From contig WGLW01000003.1 of the NCBI GenBank assembly GCA_016125405.1, positions 1 to 64,000 on the forward strand: a stretch of DNA of 64,000 bases, in the 5' to 3' direction. Below are positions 28,048-35,914 of this stretch, piece by piece. This stretch comes from Alphaproteobacteria bacterium. Its GTDB lineage: Bacteria; Pseudomonadota; Alphaproteobacteria; Caulobacterales; Hyphomonadaceae. The notes beneath the pieces were generated by a model. It was not told the DNA's origin. It searched no databases and saw only the letters and a list, made by a program, of their open reading frames with translations. Position 1 is the stretch's first letter, and every line of letters begins with the position of its first letter. A program made the translations under genes and the position numbers.

Positions 28048-28934
28048 AACCGCACGGCGAACGCTGCGAACCGCCCCTCGGCGTCCCGGTTCACATGCAG
28101 CAATGTGGTGACGCCCTCCGGCCGTTGCGCGAGGAAGGCGGAAACTGCGGCTCCGCTCTGGCTGTCGTAGTACGCGCGGCCGTCGCGATAATCGAATGTC
28201 GGTGTCACGCCGGCTCTCGCGGCGATCGCGGCAGTTTCAGTCGCATCGCCGAACTGCCCGACGGATAGCGCCGTCCCGGCGCCCCGCGCGTGCCTGGCGA
28301 TCCATGTTTCCAGCGCCGCGCCGTCGGCCAGCACCTCCACGGATGTCAGTTTCGCGCCTTCGTCCGCCGCGTCGCCAGCCTCGAGCCACAGCCAGTGCGA
28401 GCCTTCGGCAACGGGCGTTCCCTCCGCCAGCCTCAGACGCTTGCGATGCACGTCCAGCGGCGCCAGCACGATGTCCGTCGACCCTACAAGCGCCGATGTG
28501 GAAACGCCTGCCTCCATGTCCAGCATGGCAAGCTGCAGCGCAGACTCGAAGCTGAAATACCGGTTGCACACGAACGCCGACCGTCCGCGCAGCCCAAACT
28601 GCTTGGCGATGTAGAAGCACGCCGAATTGCTGACCGTGTTGATGAAGCTCAGCGGCCGTGGCGCCTGTCCATCGCGAAAGAGCTGCTCCATCACATCCGC
28701 CGTCACCTCCATGTCGCCGCGGCCGGAGGTGAGGTAGACGCCGGTTGTGGCCGGCAGCTGGCGCTGACCCACACAGCGCGCCGCGCCGATCAGGGCGAGT
28801 TGCACAAAGCGTCCGACGCGGCGCACCTGCGCGCCCAGCGTCTGCTTCACCAGCGGCCCGAGTTCCGGGAGCGCCTCGTCTGCCTGAGCGTAATAATCGC
28901 CCGCGGCGCGGATGAAGATGGCGCGCTCAGCCAT
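28044..28934 (-). CDS. Ketosynthase-like partner lacking the active Cys (CLF-like)
   Basis: A 296-residue protein with a thiolase-like core but shorter than a full ketosynthase. The stretch that should hold the nucleophile reads CNRYFSFESAL (123-133): neither Phe127 nor Ser128, the candidate equivalents, is Cys, and the downstream His motifs of KAS I/II are absent. It overlaps the end of the active ketosynthase gene by 8 bp. By analogy with chain-length factors and the KS-like partners of aryl polyene systems, it would form a heterodimer with the adjacent ketosynthase and set chain length. Confidence 0.65.
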   Translation of the reverse strand: MAERAIFIRAAGDYYAQADEALPELGPLVKQTLGAQVRRVGRFVQLALIGAARCVGQRQLPATTGVYLTSGRGDMEVTADVMEQLFRDGQAPRPLSFINTVSNSACFYIAKQFGLRGRSAFVCNRYFSFESALQLAMLDMEAGVSTSALVGSTDIVLAPLDVHRKRLRLAEGTPVAEGSHWLWLEAGDAADEGAKLTSVEVLADGAALETWIARHARGAGTALSVGQFGDATETAAIAARAGVTPTFDYRDGRAYYDSQSGAAVSAFLAQRPEGVTTLLHVNRDAEGRFAAFAVRF

Positions 28935-30075
28935 TCGACATCACCAGCGCGGTGTTGTTGCCGCCAAAGCCAAAGTAGTTGAGCAGGAAGTCGCCGCGTC
29001 CAACCGGCGTCGGGCCCTGCGTCAGCGATACGCCCAGATCCGACGGATCGGCGCCGACGCCCGGCGTTCCCGGAACAAAGCCGGCGCTGGCGGCGCCCAG
29101 CAGCATCACCAGCTCTGCAAGGCCGCAGGCGCCGAAAGCGTGTCCGATGAACGGCTTCAGCGCGCACAGCGGCGGCAACCCGTCGCCGAACACCTGCCGA
29201 AGCCCAGCCGCCTCGGCCTCATCGTTCAGCAGGCTTGCTGTGCCGTGGGATTTTACGGCTGCGACATCGCCCGGCGCCACACCGGCGGCGCCCAGCGCCT
29301 CGCGCATCACCGCTGCGACCGTTGATCCATCCGGGTTGGCGGCCGAAATGCCGTGCGTGTCGCAGAGATTGGCGGAGCCCGTCAGGCGGAAGGCGCCTTC
29401 CCGTCTTTCAGGTCCAACCACCACGGCGGCGCAGGCCTCGCCCAGAACGATACCGCGCCTGTTTTTGTCGAAGGGCCGCATTCCGTCCGGCGCCAGCAGG
29501 TCCAGGCTGCGAAAGCCGAGCGCCGTGGTGCGGTTGAACAGTTCCGTGCCGAGGATCAGCGCATGGCTGGCCCGCCTCGTGCGCACCAGCATGTCGCCAT
29601 AGACCAGCGCATTGGCGCTGGCGGTGCAGGCCGTGTTGATGGTGAGGTCCATGCCGCCCACGCCCAGCCGTTTCGCCAGCACGCGCCCCATCTCGCCCAT
29701 GCTGGAATTCGACATCAGCGGATATGCCTCGCCGCCCGATGCAAGATCGCGCGCGTAGGCTGCTTCGGTCATCGAAATGTCCAGCGAAGACGTGCCGAGC
29801 AGCAGCGCGGTAGTCTTCAACTCGTCGGGACCAAGCTCCGCTTCTGCGATCGCCTCGCGTGCCGCGCCTTCGACAAGGCGATAGAGGCGGTTTTCGGGAT
29901 CTTCCTCGACCGCGCCGGCCATGCCGAGACTCGGCACGACTTCAACGCCTGCGCCAAGCGGTACGTCCAGCATGCGCGGCGCGGATGGCGGACGGCGCAG
30001 CACCTCCACCGTCGCAGCGACGCTATCTCCCAGCGCGCTGCGAATCCCCGCCCCGACAAGCCAGGCGTCTGTCAT
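28927..30075 (-). CDS. Beta-ketoacyl-ACP synthase (KAS I/II type)
   Basis: A 382-residue ketosynthase with a complete C-H-H triad: Cys150 in NTACTASANAL, His277 in KSHGTASLLND and His312 in KPFIGHAFGACG. It should catalyse decarboxylative Claisen condensation of malonyl-ACP with the growing chain. Its start overlaps the ACP gene by 4 bp and its end overlaps the CLF-like gene, as expected for a KS/ACP/CLF set assembling the polyene or alkyl chain. Confidence 0.85.
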   Translation of the reverse strand: MTDAWLVGAGIRSALGDSVAATVEVLRRPPSAPRMLDVPLGAGVEVVPSLGMAGAVEEDPENRLYRLVEGAAREAIAEAELGPDELKTTALLLGTSSLDISMTEAAYARDLASGGEAYPLMSNSSMGEMGRVLAKRLGVGGMDLTINTACTASANALVYGDMLVRTRRASHALILGTELFNRTTALGFRSLDLLAPDGMRPFDKNRRGIVLGEACAAVVVGPERREGAFRLTGSANLCDTHGISAANPDGSTVAAVMREALGAAGVAPGDVAAVKSHGTASLLNDEAEAAGLRQVFGDGLPPLCALKPFIGHAFGACGLAELVMLLGAASAGFVPGTPGVGADPSDLGVSLTQGPTPVGRGDFLLNYFGFGGNNTALVMSNG

Positions 30076-30350
30076 GCGGCGGCGGTTCTCGCATCAATGA
30101 TGAAGTCGGCGAGCGCGGCGGTGGAGGCGAAGGCCCGGCGCGCATCCGGCCCGCCCTCGATCCGCACGCCGTAGCGCTCCTTCACGGCGAGGCTGATCTG
30201 CAGGGCGTCGAGGCTGTCGAGCTCCAGCCCGTCGGCGATCAGCGCCATGTCATCCGGAATGCTGTCCGCGTCGCGGTCGAGGTCGCATTCCGCAAGGATC
30301 ATCTCCTTGAGGCCGGCGATCAGCGTTTCGCGGTTGGGTAGAGCAGTCAT
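30072..30350 (-). CDS. Acyl carrier protein
   Basis: A 92-residue acidic four-helix carrier. DGLELDSLDALQ includes Ser46, the phosphopantetheine attachment site, followed by a typical helix III region. The start lies just after the ABC permease stop, and its stop overlaps the ketosynthase start. It is a dedicated carrier for the cluster rather than the housekeeping AcpP, which normally lies in a fab operon. Confidence 0.85.
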   Translation of the reverse strand: MTALPNRETLIAGLKEMILAECDLDRDADSIPDDMALIADGLELDSLDALQISLAVKERYGVRIEGGPDARRAFASTAALADFIIDARTAAA

Positions 30351-30356
30351 GCCTGG

Positions 30357-31607
30357 CTATTCCTGACGCCTGTGGAGGCCGAGTGCGATGACGATCGCCA
30401 CCGTGCCCAGCGCCCCCAGTTTCAACACTTCGGGGACTATATCGCGAACCCCGCCGCCATGCAGCAGGAGTTCGAGGAATCCGTCGAGTCCCCATGCCAT
30501 CGGGGAATAGCCCGACAGGGCGCGCATCGCCTCGGGCATGACGAAGCGCGGCACCATGATTCCCCCGAAGGCGCCGAGGATAATATTTCCCAGCGCGCTC
30601 ATCATGCTGGCCTGCTCGCTGGTTCGCGCAATGGCGGCGATCAGCAGCGCCAGGCCAAGCGCCGCGAAGCTCACCGAGACGCCCATCAGCACCAGCGCCA
30701 CCGGATCGCCGCGAAGCTGCAGCGCTTCCCCGCCCAGCAGCGGCACAATGAAAATGCCGACGCAGAACATCAGCACCACCTGCACCTGGTTCACCCCGTA
30801 ATAGGGCAGCAGCTTGCCGAAGATCTGGCTGGAGGACGCAAGGTTGGTGGTGCGCAGGCGCCTCTGCGTGCCGAGGTCGCGCTCGCGGATGAAGGTCTGG
30901 GCGAAGGGTATGGCGACGAAGAAGATCGAGAACACCAGCCACGCAGGAACGTTCTGCTGCACGGCGCTGGGCGATGCGCCGCTCTTTGCGGCGTCGTAGG
31001 TGTAGGTCACGGTCACCGGGTCCACATCGGCCTTCGGCTCGGGCGCTGGCTCTCCATCGGCCCGCGGCGGGGCGAAGCGCGACAGCGCCGTGTCCACGCG
31101 CTGGCGTCCCATCGCATTGCGCAGCGCGGCGAGAAAGATCAGCTCGCTGCGCTTTTCCGCATCCGGCGCCACGAGCACCTCGACGCCCGGAGGCGCCGTC
31201 TCCGGCGTTGATGCGCGTAACGCGGCCGGCGTCGCGGACTTCGCCAGCTGCTCGCCATACCCTTTTGGGATGATCACGCCGAAGGTCTGGTCGCCCGCCT
31301 TCACCGTCGCCATCATGTCGTCGCGTGACCGGTTCGCGCCGGTCGTCCAGCCGAACGCCTTCACCGTTTCAAGCCGCGCCGTCAGGTCGCGCGAGGCGTC
31401 GCTCTGGTCGAAATCCGACAGCTCGACCTTGATCGCCGTCGCCGGGCGCGGCGCGCCCGAGCGCGCGGCGAACACATCCTGCAGCGCCAGCGACATCACC
31501 AGGATGAAGATTGTCGGCATGAGAAAGAGCAGGGCGAGCGCGTGCGTGTCGCGCATCAGCAGCCGCGTTTCCTTGACGACAGACGCGATGAACCCGGACC
31601 GCTTCAC
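30357..31607 (-). CDS. ABC-2 type exporter permease
   Basis: A 416-residue membrane protein: one N-terminal span (ALALLFLMPTIFILVMSLAL), a ~190-residue periplasmic domain, then about five C-terminal spans (WLVFSIFFVAIPFAQTF onward). This is the ABC2_membrane_3 architecture. The soluble motif TFIRERDLGTQRRLR is the usual coupling segment. Its start overlaps the ATPase stop. The pair probably exports or flips the lipid-like cluster product to the cell envelope, as ABC exporters in flexirubin clusters are thought to do. Confidence 0.85.
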   Translation of the reverse strand: MKRSGFIASVVKETRLLMRDTHALALLFLMPTIFILVMSLALQDVFAARSGAPRPATAIKVELSDFDQSDASRDLTARLETVKAFGWTTGANRSRDDMMATVKAGDQTFGVIIPKGYGEQLAKSATPAALRASTPETAPPGVEVLVAPDAEKRSELIFLAALRNAMGRQRVDTALSRFAPPRADGEPAPEPKADVDPVTVTYTYDAAKSGASPSAVQQNVPAWLVFSIFFVAIPFAQTFIRERDLGTQRRLRTTNLASSSQIFGKLLPYYGVNQVQVVLMFCVGIFIVPLLGGEALQLRGDPVALVLMGVSVSFAALGLALLIAAIARTSEQASMMSALGNIILGAFGGIMVPRFVMPEAMRALSGYSPMAWGLDGFLELLLHGGGVRDIVPEVLKLGALGTVAIVIALGLHRRQE

Positions 31608-32578
31608 GCCGCCTCACCATCGTCCGCGTTGTCGCTGATCAGGTCGATATAGACCTTCTCCAGCCGGCTCTCGCCATAGCGCACCTGTGCGGCCTCAAGG
31701 CCCAGTGCGCCCAGCGTCTCCAACCATTCGCCCATCTTCAGGGTCGACCCGGCCGGCGCATCGAAGCGCCGGTCATCGCTCCATTGCGCGCCCATCGCGA
31801 AGAGTTTCTCGCGTTCGCCCGCATCCGGCGCCCGGGCGAGCCGGATGTGAACATGGCCGGGATCGCCCGCCTGCTGGTAGTCGGCGATCGGTCCGCGCGA
31901 AACGATCCTGCCATTGTTGACGATGCAGATCTCGTCGCACAGCGCCTCGACCTCTTCCATGTAGTGCGAGGTGTAGACGATGGTGGTTCCGGTGCGCCGG
32001 ATGGCGGCTACGGCGTCCGTGATGGTGCGCCGCGAGCGCGCATCGATGCCGACGGTTGGCTCGTCGAGATAAAGCACGGCAGGCTTGTTCAGCAGCGCGA
32101 TGGCGAGGTTGAGCCGGCGCTTCAATCCGCCTGAATAGGCTTCCGCGCGCTTGTTCATGTGATCGCCCAGCTGGCAGATTTCGACGGCCTCGGCCATGCG
32201 GTCTTTCCAGCTTGCCTTGTCGAGGGCGTAGGCTCCGGCGAAGAAGTCGAGATTCTCGAAACCGGTGAGCGCCGGATAGAAGGCGAAGTCCTGAGGCGCC
32301 AGCCCGCTGAGGGCGCGCACCTGCGCCAGGCTGGTGCGGGCCGAGTGTCCCATCACGGTAATCTCGCCCTGCCTGGGGCGCCTGATTCCGGACAACAGGG
32401 AAAACAGCGTGCTCTTTCCGGCGCCGTTGGGGCCGAGGAGGCCGAAGCACGACCCCTTGCGAACGGTGAAGCTGATGTCCGACAGGGCCGGGCGGCTGGC
32501 CCGGGGATAACGCCATGTCAGGTGCGAAACCTCGATGGCCGGGGCGGTTTTCCCGCCGGTTTCCGCCGGTTCCGTCAT
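31604..32578 (-). CDS. ABC exporter ATP-binding protein
   Basis: A 324-residue ATPase: Walker A GPNGAGKST, signature AYSGGLKRRLNLA, Walker B LYLDEPTVGID, H-loop VYTSHYMEE. The C-terminal ~80 residues form an accessory domain. It is the first gene of the five-gene minus-strand operon (ATPase, permease, ACP, KS, CLF-like), all overlapping or nearly so. The promoter must lie in the 181-bp gap shared with the divergent M23 peptidase gene. Confidence 0.88.
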   Translation of the reverse strand: MTEPAETGGKTAPAIEVSHLTWRYPRASRPALSDISFTVRKGSCFGLLGPNGAGKSTLFSLLSGIRRPRQGEITVMGHSARTSLAQVRALSGLAPQDFAFYPALTGFENLDFFAGAYALDKASWKDRMAEAVEICQLGDHMNKRAEAYSGGLKRRLNLAIALLNKPAVLYLDEPTVGIDARSRRTITDAVAAIRRTGTTIVYTSHYMEEVEALCDEICIVNNGRIVSRGPIADYQQAGDPGHVHIRLARAPDAGEREKLFAMGAQWSDDRRFDAPAGSTLKMGEWLETLGALGLEAAQVRYGESRLEKVYIDLISDNADDGEAA

Positions 32579-32759
32579 GTCGCGGCCGCTTGGCCTCCCT
32601 CCCGCCGTTTCTGCGATTTCTGCAGGTTGGCCTCCGCGTACACGGTTTGCATGGGGACCTCAATCTGGCGGCCCGCCCGGGGAAAGGCGTCGTCTTCAGC
32701 GGGTGTTCATCACCTTCGTGGCAGGCTGGACGAGCTGAGGGGCCTACGGGATTGTCATC

Positions 32760-33452
32760 ATGCGCAAGCTGCTGCCAGTCATCCTGACCTTCCTGGCCCT
32801 GGCGGGGTGCGCCACGGCGACCCGGGCCCCCGTGGTATATGGCGCCTCAAGCGCCACTGCAGCACCGGACGCCGCCACTGTGGCGCGCTACGACGCGGCG
32901 CCGCGCGCGACGGTCTTCGGCGATCTCTTCCTCTGTTCAGGGTCGACCGTCTCGAATTCCGGGCCGGTCGGCGACCGCGGCGAGTCGCTGGTCTATACAC
33001 CTTACATCATTGCTCCCTCGGGCGTGCTGTTGCGCGCGCCTGTCGAGGGCGGCTGCCTGTCCTCCGGTTATGGCGTTCGCGGCGCGGCGACCGGCGGCGG
33101 CCGCTGGCACACCGGCATCGACATCGCCAACCCTGGGGGCGGCTTCGTCTTCGCCGCGGGCGATGGGCGCGTCGCCGCGACCGGATGGCGTGGCGACTAT
33201 GGCCTCACGCTCGAACTCGATCATGGCGCGGGCGTGCACACGCTCTATGCCCACCTGTCGCAAATCGATCCAAGATTGCGGCCCGGCGTCAGCGTCGCTT
33301 CGGGAACCGCCATCGCCCGCATGGGCGCCACAGGCAACGCCACAGGCGTTCATCTCCACTACGAAGTCATCGTCGACGGCGAAAAGGTGAACCCGCTGTC
33401 CTTCGGCGCCCGCCAACAGGAAACTCCGGAGACCGCGGCGCTGACGCGATAG
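32760..33452 (+). CDS. M23-family metallopeptidase lipoprotein
   Basis: A 230-residue protein with a clear lipobox (LAGC, Cys17). The LytM/M23 domain has WHTGIDIA with zinc ligands His and Asp, and VHLHYEV with the final HxH. It probably cleaves peptidoglycan crosslinks or, if a ligand were impaired, activates amidases; the core zinc-binding residues are present. It is divergent from the ABC exporter operon and not obviously part of it. Confidence 0.85.
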   Translation: MRKLLPVILTFLALAGCATATRAPVVYGASSATAAPDAATVARYDAAPRATVFGDLFLCSGSTVSNSGPVGDRGESLVYTPYIIAPSGVLLRAPVEGGCLSSGYGVRGAATGGGRWHTGIDIANPGGGFVFAAGDGRVAATGWRGDYGLTLELDHGAGVHTLYAHLSQIDPRLRPGVSVASGTAIARMGATGNATGVHLHYEVIVDGEKVNPLSFGARQQETPETAALTR

Positions 33453-33563
33453 GGCGGCGCTCCCAATGGCGCAGTGGGCGCTCAAACGGTCATCACGTGA
33501 TGACGCTGAAGGTGTCAGTATCTCGCCGATTGCCGACATTCGCTAGGCAGCGAGCAGCGCCGC

Positions 33564-34376
33564 CTACCGAGCCCATCCATGCATATCGGTCGTGACCGCG
33601 CCGCTAAGTAGGAAGCGGGGTGCTGACCCGTTGTTCGGAGCGGCGACGTGCAACGTCAACGGGTGCAAAAGCATGACATCCCCAGCCGCACCTCTGTTTT
33701 CCACCACCTGTAGCGGGATGTCGTCCACCACTTCGACCCGATTCATGAACCGCTCAATTCTGGCTTGGCTATCACCCTCGGTGTGCAGGTCGCGGATATA
33801 GGGATGCGACTGCAATGAAAGGCGCATGTCAGCGCTGCGAGCGCCGGATGGCTGCGGATGATCCTTGAACCAATTGTGGATCAGCCGATGTGAGCCAGAC
33901 AGGATTTGGCTCGCGCCACTGCGAGGCGCGACATCCCCAAAAGGAGCGTGGACCTGCACGCCCTTTGGCGGCGACAGCTGGCTCGTGTAGTTGGCATCGA
34001 TGTGCCAGCCGTTTGCCGGAATCCCCCACGCCTCCTTGCTCGGGAACGCCACAAAAATGGCGCCCCACCTTTTCGGCTTCTCATACGTCGCGACCTCCAA
34101 AACGGCGTCGACGGCCGCGAGCAGCCGTGCGCTCCCAACGGCATTGAAGGCAGGATGGTCTTTCAGTTTTTGAAGCTTCGTCGGTCTTTCGATGGTCCAG
34201 GTCTTCGGCGCCTCTCGCCTTAGGCCCGCTTCAGCAAGGCCGTCCCAGACGACGTCCCGCATCGCCGAGGCCTCGGCTTTGCTGAATACCTCGGACACCC
34301 GCATCCAGCCGTGAACGCGGAAATGCTCGATTGTCCCGTCAGATGGTGAGATGAGAGATTTCGAATTGGGGCCCAT
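33564..34376 (-). CDS. Phytanoyl-CoA dioxygenase-like Fe(II)/2-oxoglutarate oxygenase
   Basis: A 270-residue PhyH-type protein. The iron triad is His125/Asp127 (WHIDANY) and His243 (LHVAAPN), and Arg254 eleven residues later would bind 2-oxoglutarate. SGASQILSGSHRL is typical of the family. The reaction is likely hydroxylation of a small molecule; the substrate is unknown. It is isolated, with >100 bp on each side, in an accessory-looking stretch. Confidence 0.75.
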   Translation of the reverse strand: MGPNSKSLISPSDGTIEHFRVHGWMRVSEVFSKAEASAMRDVVWDGLAEAGLRREAPKTWTIERPTKLQKLKDHPAFNAVGSARLLAAVDAVLEVATYEKPKRWGAIFVAFPSKEAWGIPANGWHIDANYTSQLSPPKGVQVHAPFGDVAPRSGASQILSGSHRLIHNWFKDHPQPSGARSADMRLSLQSHPYIRDLHTEGDSQARIERFMNRVEVVDDIPLQVVENRGAAGDVMLLHPLTLHVAAPNNGSAPRFLLSGAVTTDMHGWAR

Positions 34377-34712
34377 GAAGTCCGCCCTGAATTAGCGGCG
34401 CCCCGCAGCAGATCATCCGCATCGGCAGAAGGCCGAGGCGTCCGATCCACCGCAGGGCGGTACCCCACGGCTCACCGCGAGGCGCGGTGAACGATGTCCT
34501 CAGATTGCCATAGCTCGCGTCGGCACTCAACCGAAGCGGAGCGCGCGTCTCCTTGGTCGCGAATGACTGCGATGGGCCAGACCGCGCCCTTCCCCAGGCT
34601 TTCCGTAAGCGGCCGAACCTCGCCGATGGCGGACATAATCTTGCTGCTCCGGCCCAGTGATCGTTGGAACGTTTGCAACGGGCGGCAACGCGCCATGCGT
34701 GGTCTGGAAGCC
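34377..34712. other. Intergenic stretch without a supported gene
   Basis: No ORF here looks real. A minus-strand frame from 34636 starts MSAIGE and shares its first ~20 bases loosely with another frame at 33539 (also MSAIGE). This type of short relic is common in alphaproteobacterial repeats. Both look like decayed dispersed sequence rather than genes. Confidence 0.3.
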
Positions 34713-35591
34713 TCAAAGCTGAAGCTGCAGTGCGCCGATCCTTTGGGGGTCCGCGATCAGGCTTATCTCCACGATCCGGTCACCTTCGACAACGATATCG
34801 ATCACCATTCTCGCTGTCCCCCCAGGTGCGATCACCAGTCCCGCATCGCCCTCGACCAAAGCCAACTGAGCCATCCTGAGCCGGCCCTGGAACCGTTTGG
34901 CCACCTCGGGCCGACCGTGAATTTCTGGCGCAAGTTCGGGGGTATCCGCCAATCGGGCCGCACTGGCCGCGACGGCGAATGCGTCGGCCTTCAGCACAAC
35001 GGCTGGATCAAGGACAGCGAGAAGGGCTGAGAAATCGCCTTCGCGTGAAGCAGCCAGGAAAGCGGTGACGACCTCGCGCTGCCGCTCGCGGTCCGCATCC
35101 GCACTGGCTGGCGCACCCTGCACCCGCCGCCGGGCCCGGCTCGCCAACTGTCGGGCGGCTATTGGAGAGCGGTTCACGATCGGGGCGATGTCGTCGAACG
35201 AGAGGCTGAAAATGTCGTGCAGCACGAACGCGACACGCTCGGCCGGCGACAATGTCTGCAGCACCACAAGCATCGCGAGGCCAACCGAGTCCGCAACCTC
35301 CAGGTCGCGCGAGACATGATCGCCGACCGCCATCGCATCTGCGGCCGCGATCGGTTCCTCTCGACGGGACTTGCGGTTGCGTAGAATGTCCAGACAGACG
35401 CGTGCGACGACCGTCGTCATCCAGGCGCGAAAGTTCTCGACTGCGGACGCGTCGGCCGGCGCGAGATGTAGCCAGGCTTCCTGAACAGCGTCCTCGGCTT
35501 CACTTTGCGAGCCGAGCATCCGATAGGCCACGGCCAGCAAGTGTCCGCGGTCCGCTGCGAAACGCTCGGCCAGGAACATCTTTCCGCCCAT
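34713..35591 (-). CDS. ECF41-like RNA polymerase sigma factor with SnoaL-like tail
   Basis: A 292-residue sigma-70 family protein. Sigma region 2 is at ~10-75 (RMLGSQSEAEDAVQEAWL, FRAWMTTVVARVCLDILR) and sigma region 4 at ~108-158 (LSPAERVAFVLHDIFSLSFD, then NRSPIAARQLASRARRRV). A C-terminal SnoaL/NTF2-like domain of ~125 residues (VVTAFLAASREGDFSALLAV) follows, as in ECF41/SigJ-type factors, where it controls activity in place of an anti-sigma factor. The DGGGR motif typical of ECF41 tails is degenerate. The start follows GGAAGGA. A promoter-like element matching the ECF41 consensus lies 37-63 bp upstream. Confidence 0.8.
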   Translation of the reverse strand: MGGKMFLAERFAADRGHLLAVAYRMLGSQSEAEDAVQEAWLHLAPADASAVENFRAWMTTVVARVCLDILRNRKSRREEPIAAADAMAVGDHVSRDLEVADSVGLAMLVVLQTLSPAERVAFVLHDIFSLSFDDIAPIVNRSPIAARQLASRARRRVQGAPASADADRERQREVVTAFLAASREGDFSALLAVLDPAVVLKADAFAVAASAARLADTPELAPEIHGRPEVAKRFQGRLRMAQLALVEGDAGLVIAPGGTARMVIDIVVEGDRIVEISLIADPQRIGALQLQL

Positions 35592-35615
35592 CGGTCACAT
35601 TCCTTCCATTTGATC

Positions 35616-35631
35616 CGTCTTATGTAAGACG
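35616..35631. repeat. Perfect palindrome upstream of the sigma-factor gene
   Basis: CGTCTTA-TG-TAAGACG, a 7-bp inverted repeat with a 2-bp centre, 25-40 bp upstream of the sigma start codon. On the minus strand its first half contains the CGTC of the proposed -10 element. It is a plausible operator for a dimeric regulator. Confidence 0.4.
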
Positions 35632-35654
35632 AACGAGCCCCAGACGATGTGACG
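35628..35654 (-). promoter_or_regulatory. Candidate ECF41-type promoter (autoregulation)
   Basis: On the minus strand CGTCACA (35654-35648) and CGTC (35631-35628) are separated by exactly 16 bases. The published ECF41 consensus, as I recall it, is TGTCACA, about 16 bases, CGTC: six of seven and four of four positions match. Transcription would start near 35620, about 30 bases before the sigma factor ATG at 35591. Confidence 0.5.
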
Positions 35655-35757
35655 ACGCCCAGCGTCCGAAGCCGGCCCAGACCGTTCCCATCGACTAGGG
35701 CGCTCGCGTCCAACAAGAGAAGGCCGGACCACGGTCAGGACGAGGACTAGACCAGAC

Positions 35758-35911
35758 ATGATGCGCGTTTCCTCCCTTTTTCCTTCTGGCTGCGGCTCTA
35801 GCGCTCTCCTCCCCGGCGCTCGCCACGATCTCGATCCGAGACGCATGCAAGAACGCCAATGACAGGTCTAACGGACCGGCCCGGGGCCAGGTCCAGAAAG
35901 CAGAGGTATGA
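35758..35911 (+). pseudogene. Frameshifted small secreted ORF
   Basis: ATGs at 35758 and 35761 open a frame that begins like a signal peptide (MRVSSLF). The hydrophobic continuation (LLAAALALSSPALA, then TISIRDACKNANDRSNGPAR) is in the next frame, from a T/C run near 35775-35785 to a stop at 35909-35911. A one-base change in that run would join them into a protein of about 50 residues with a signal peptide. It is either a broken gene or a chance match. It ends 4 bp before the next gene. Confidence 0.3.
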
Positions 35912-35914
35912 ACC

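Noticed and set aside
34339-34716. Minus-strand 125-codon frame upstream of the PhyH gene
   Set aside because: It overlaps the PhyH start in another frame, has skewed composition and no family resemblance.
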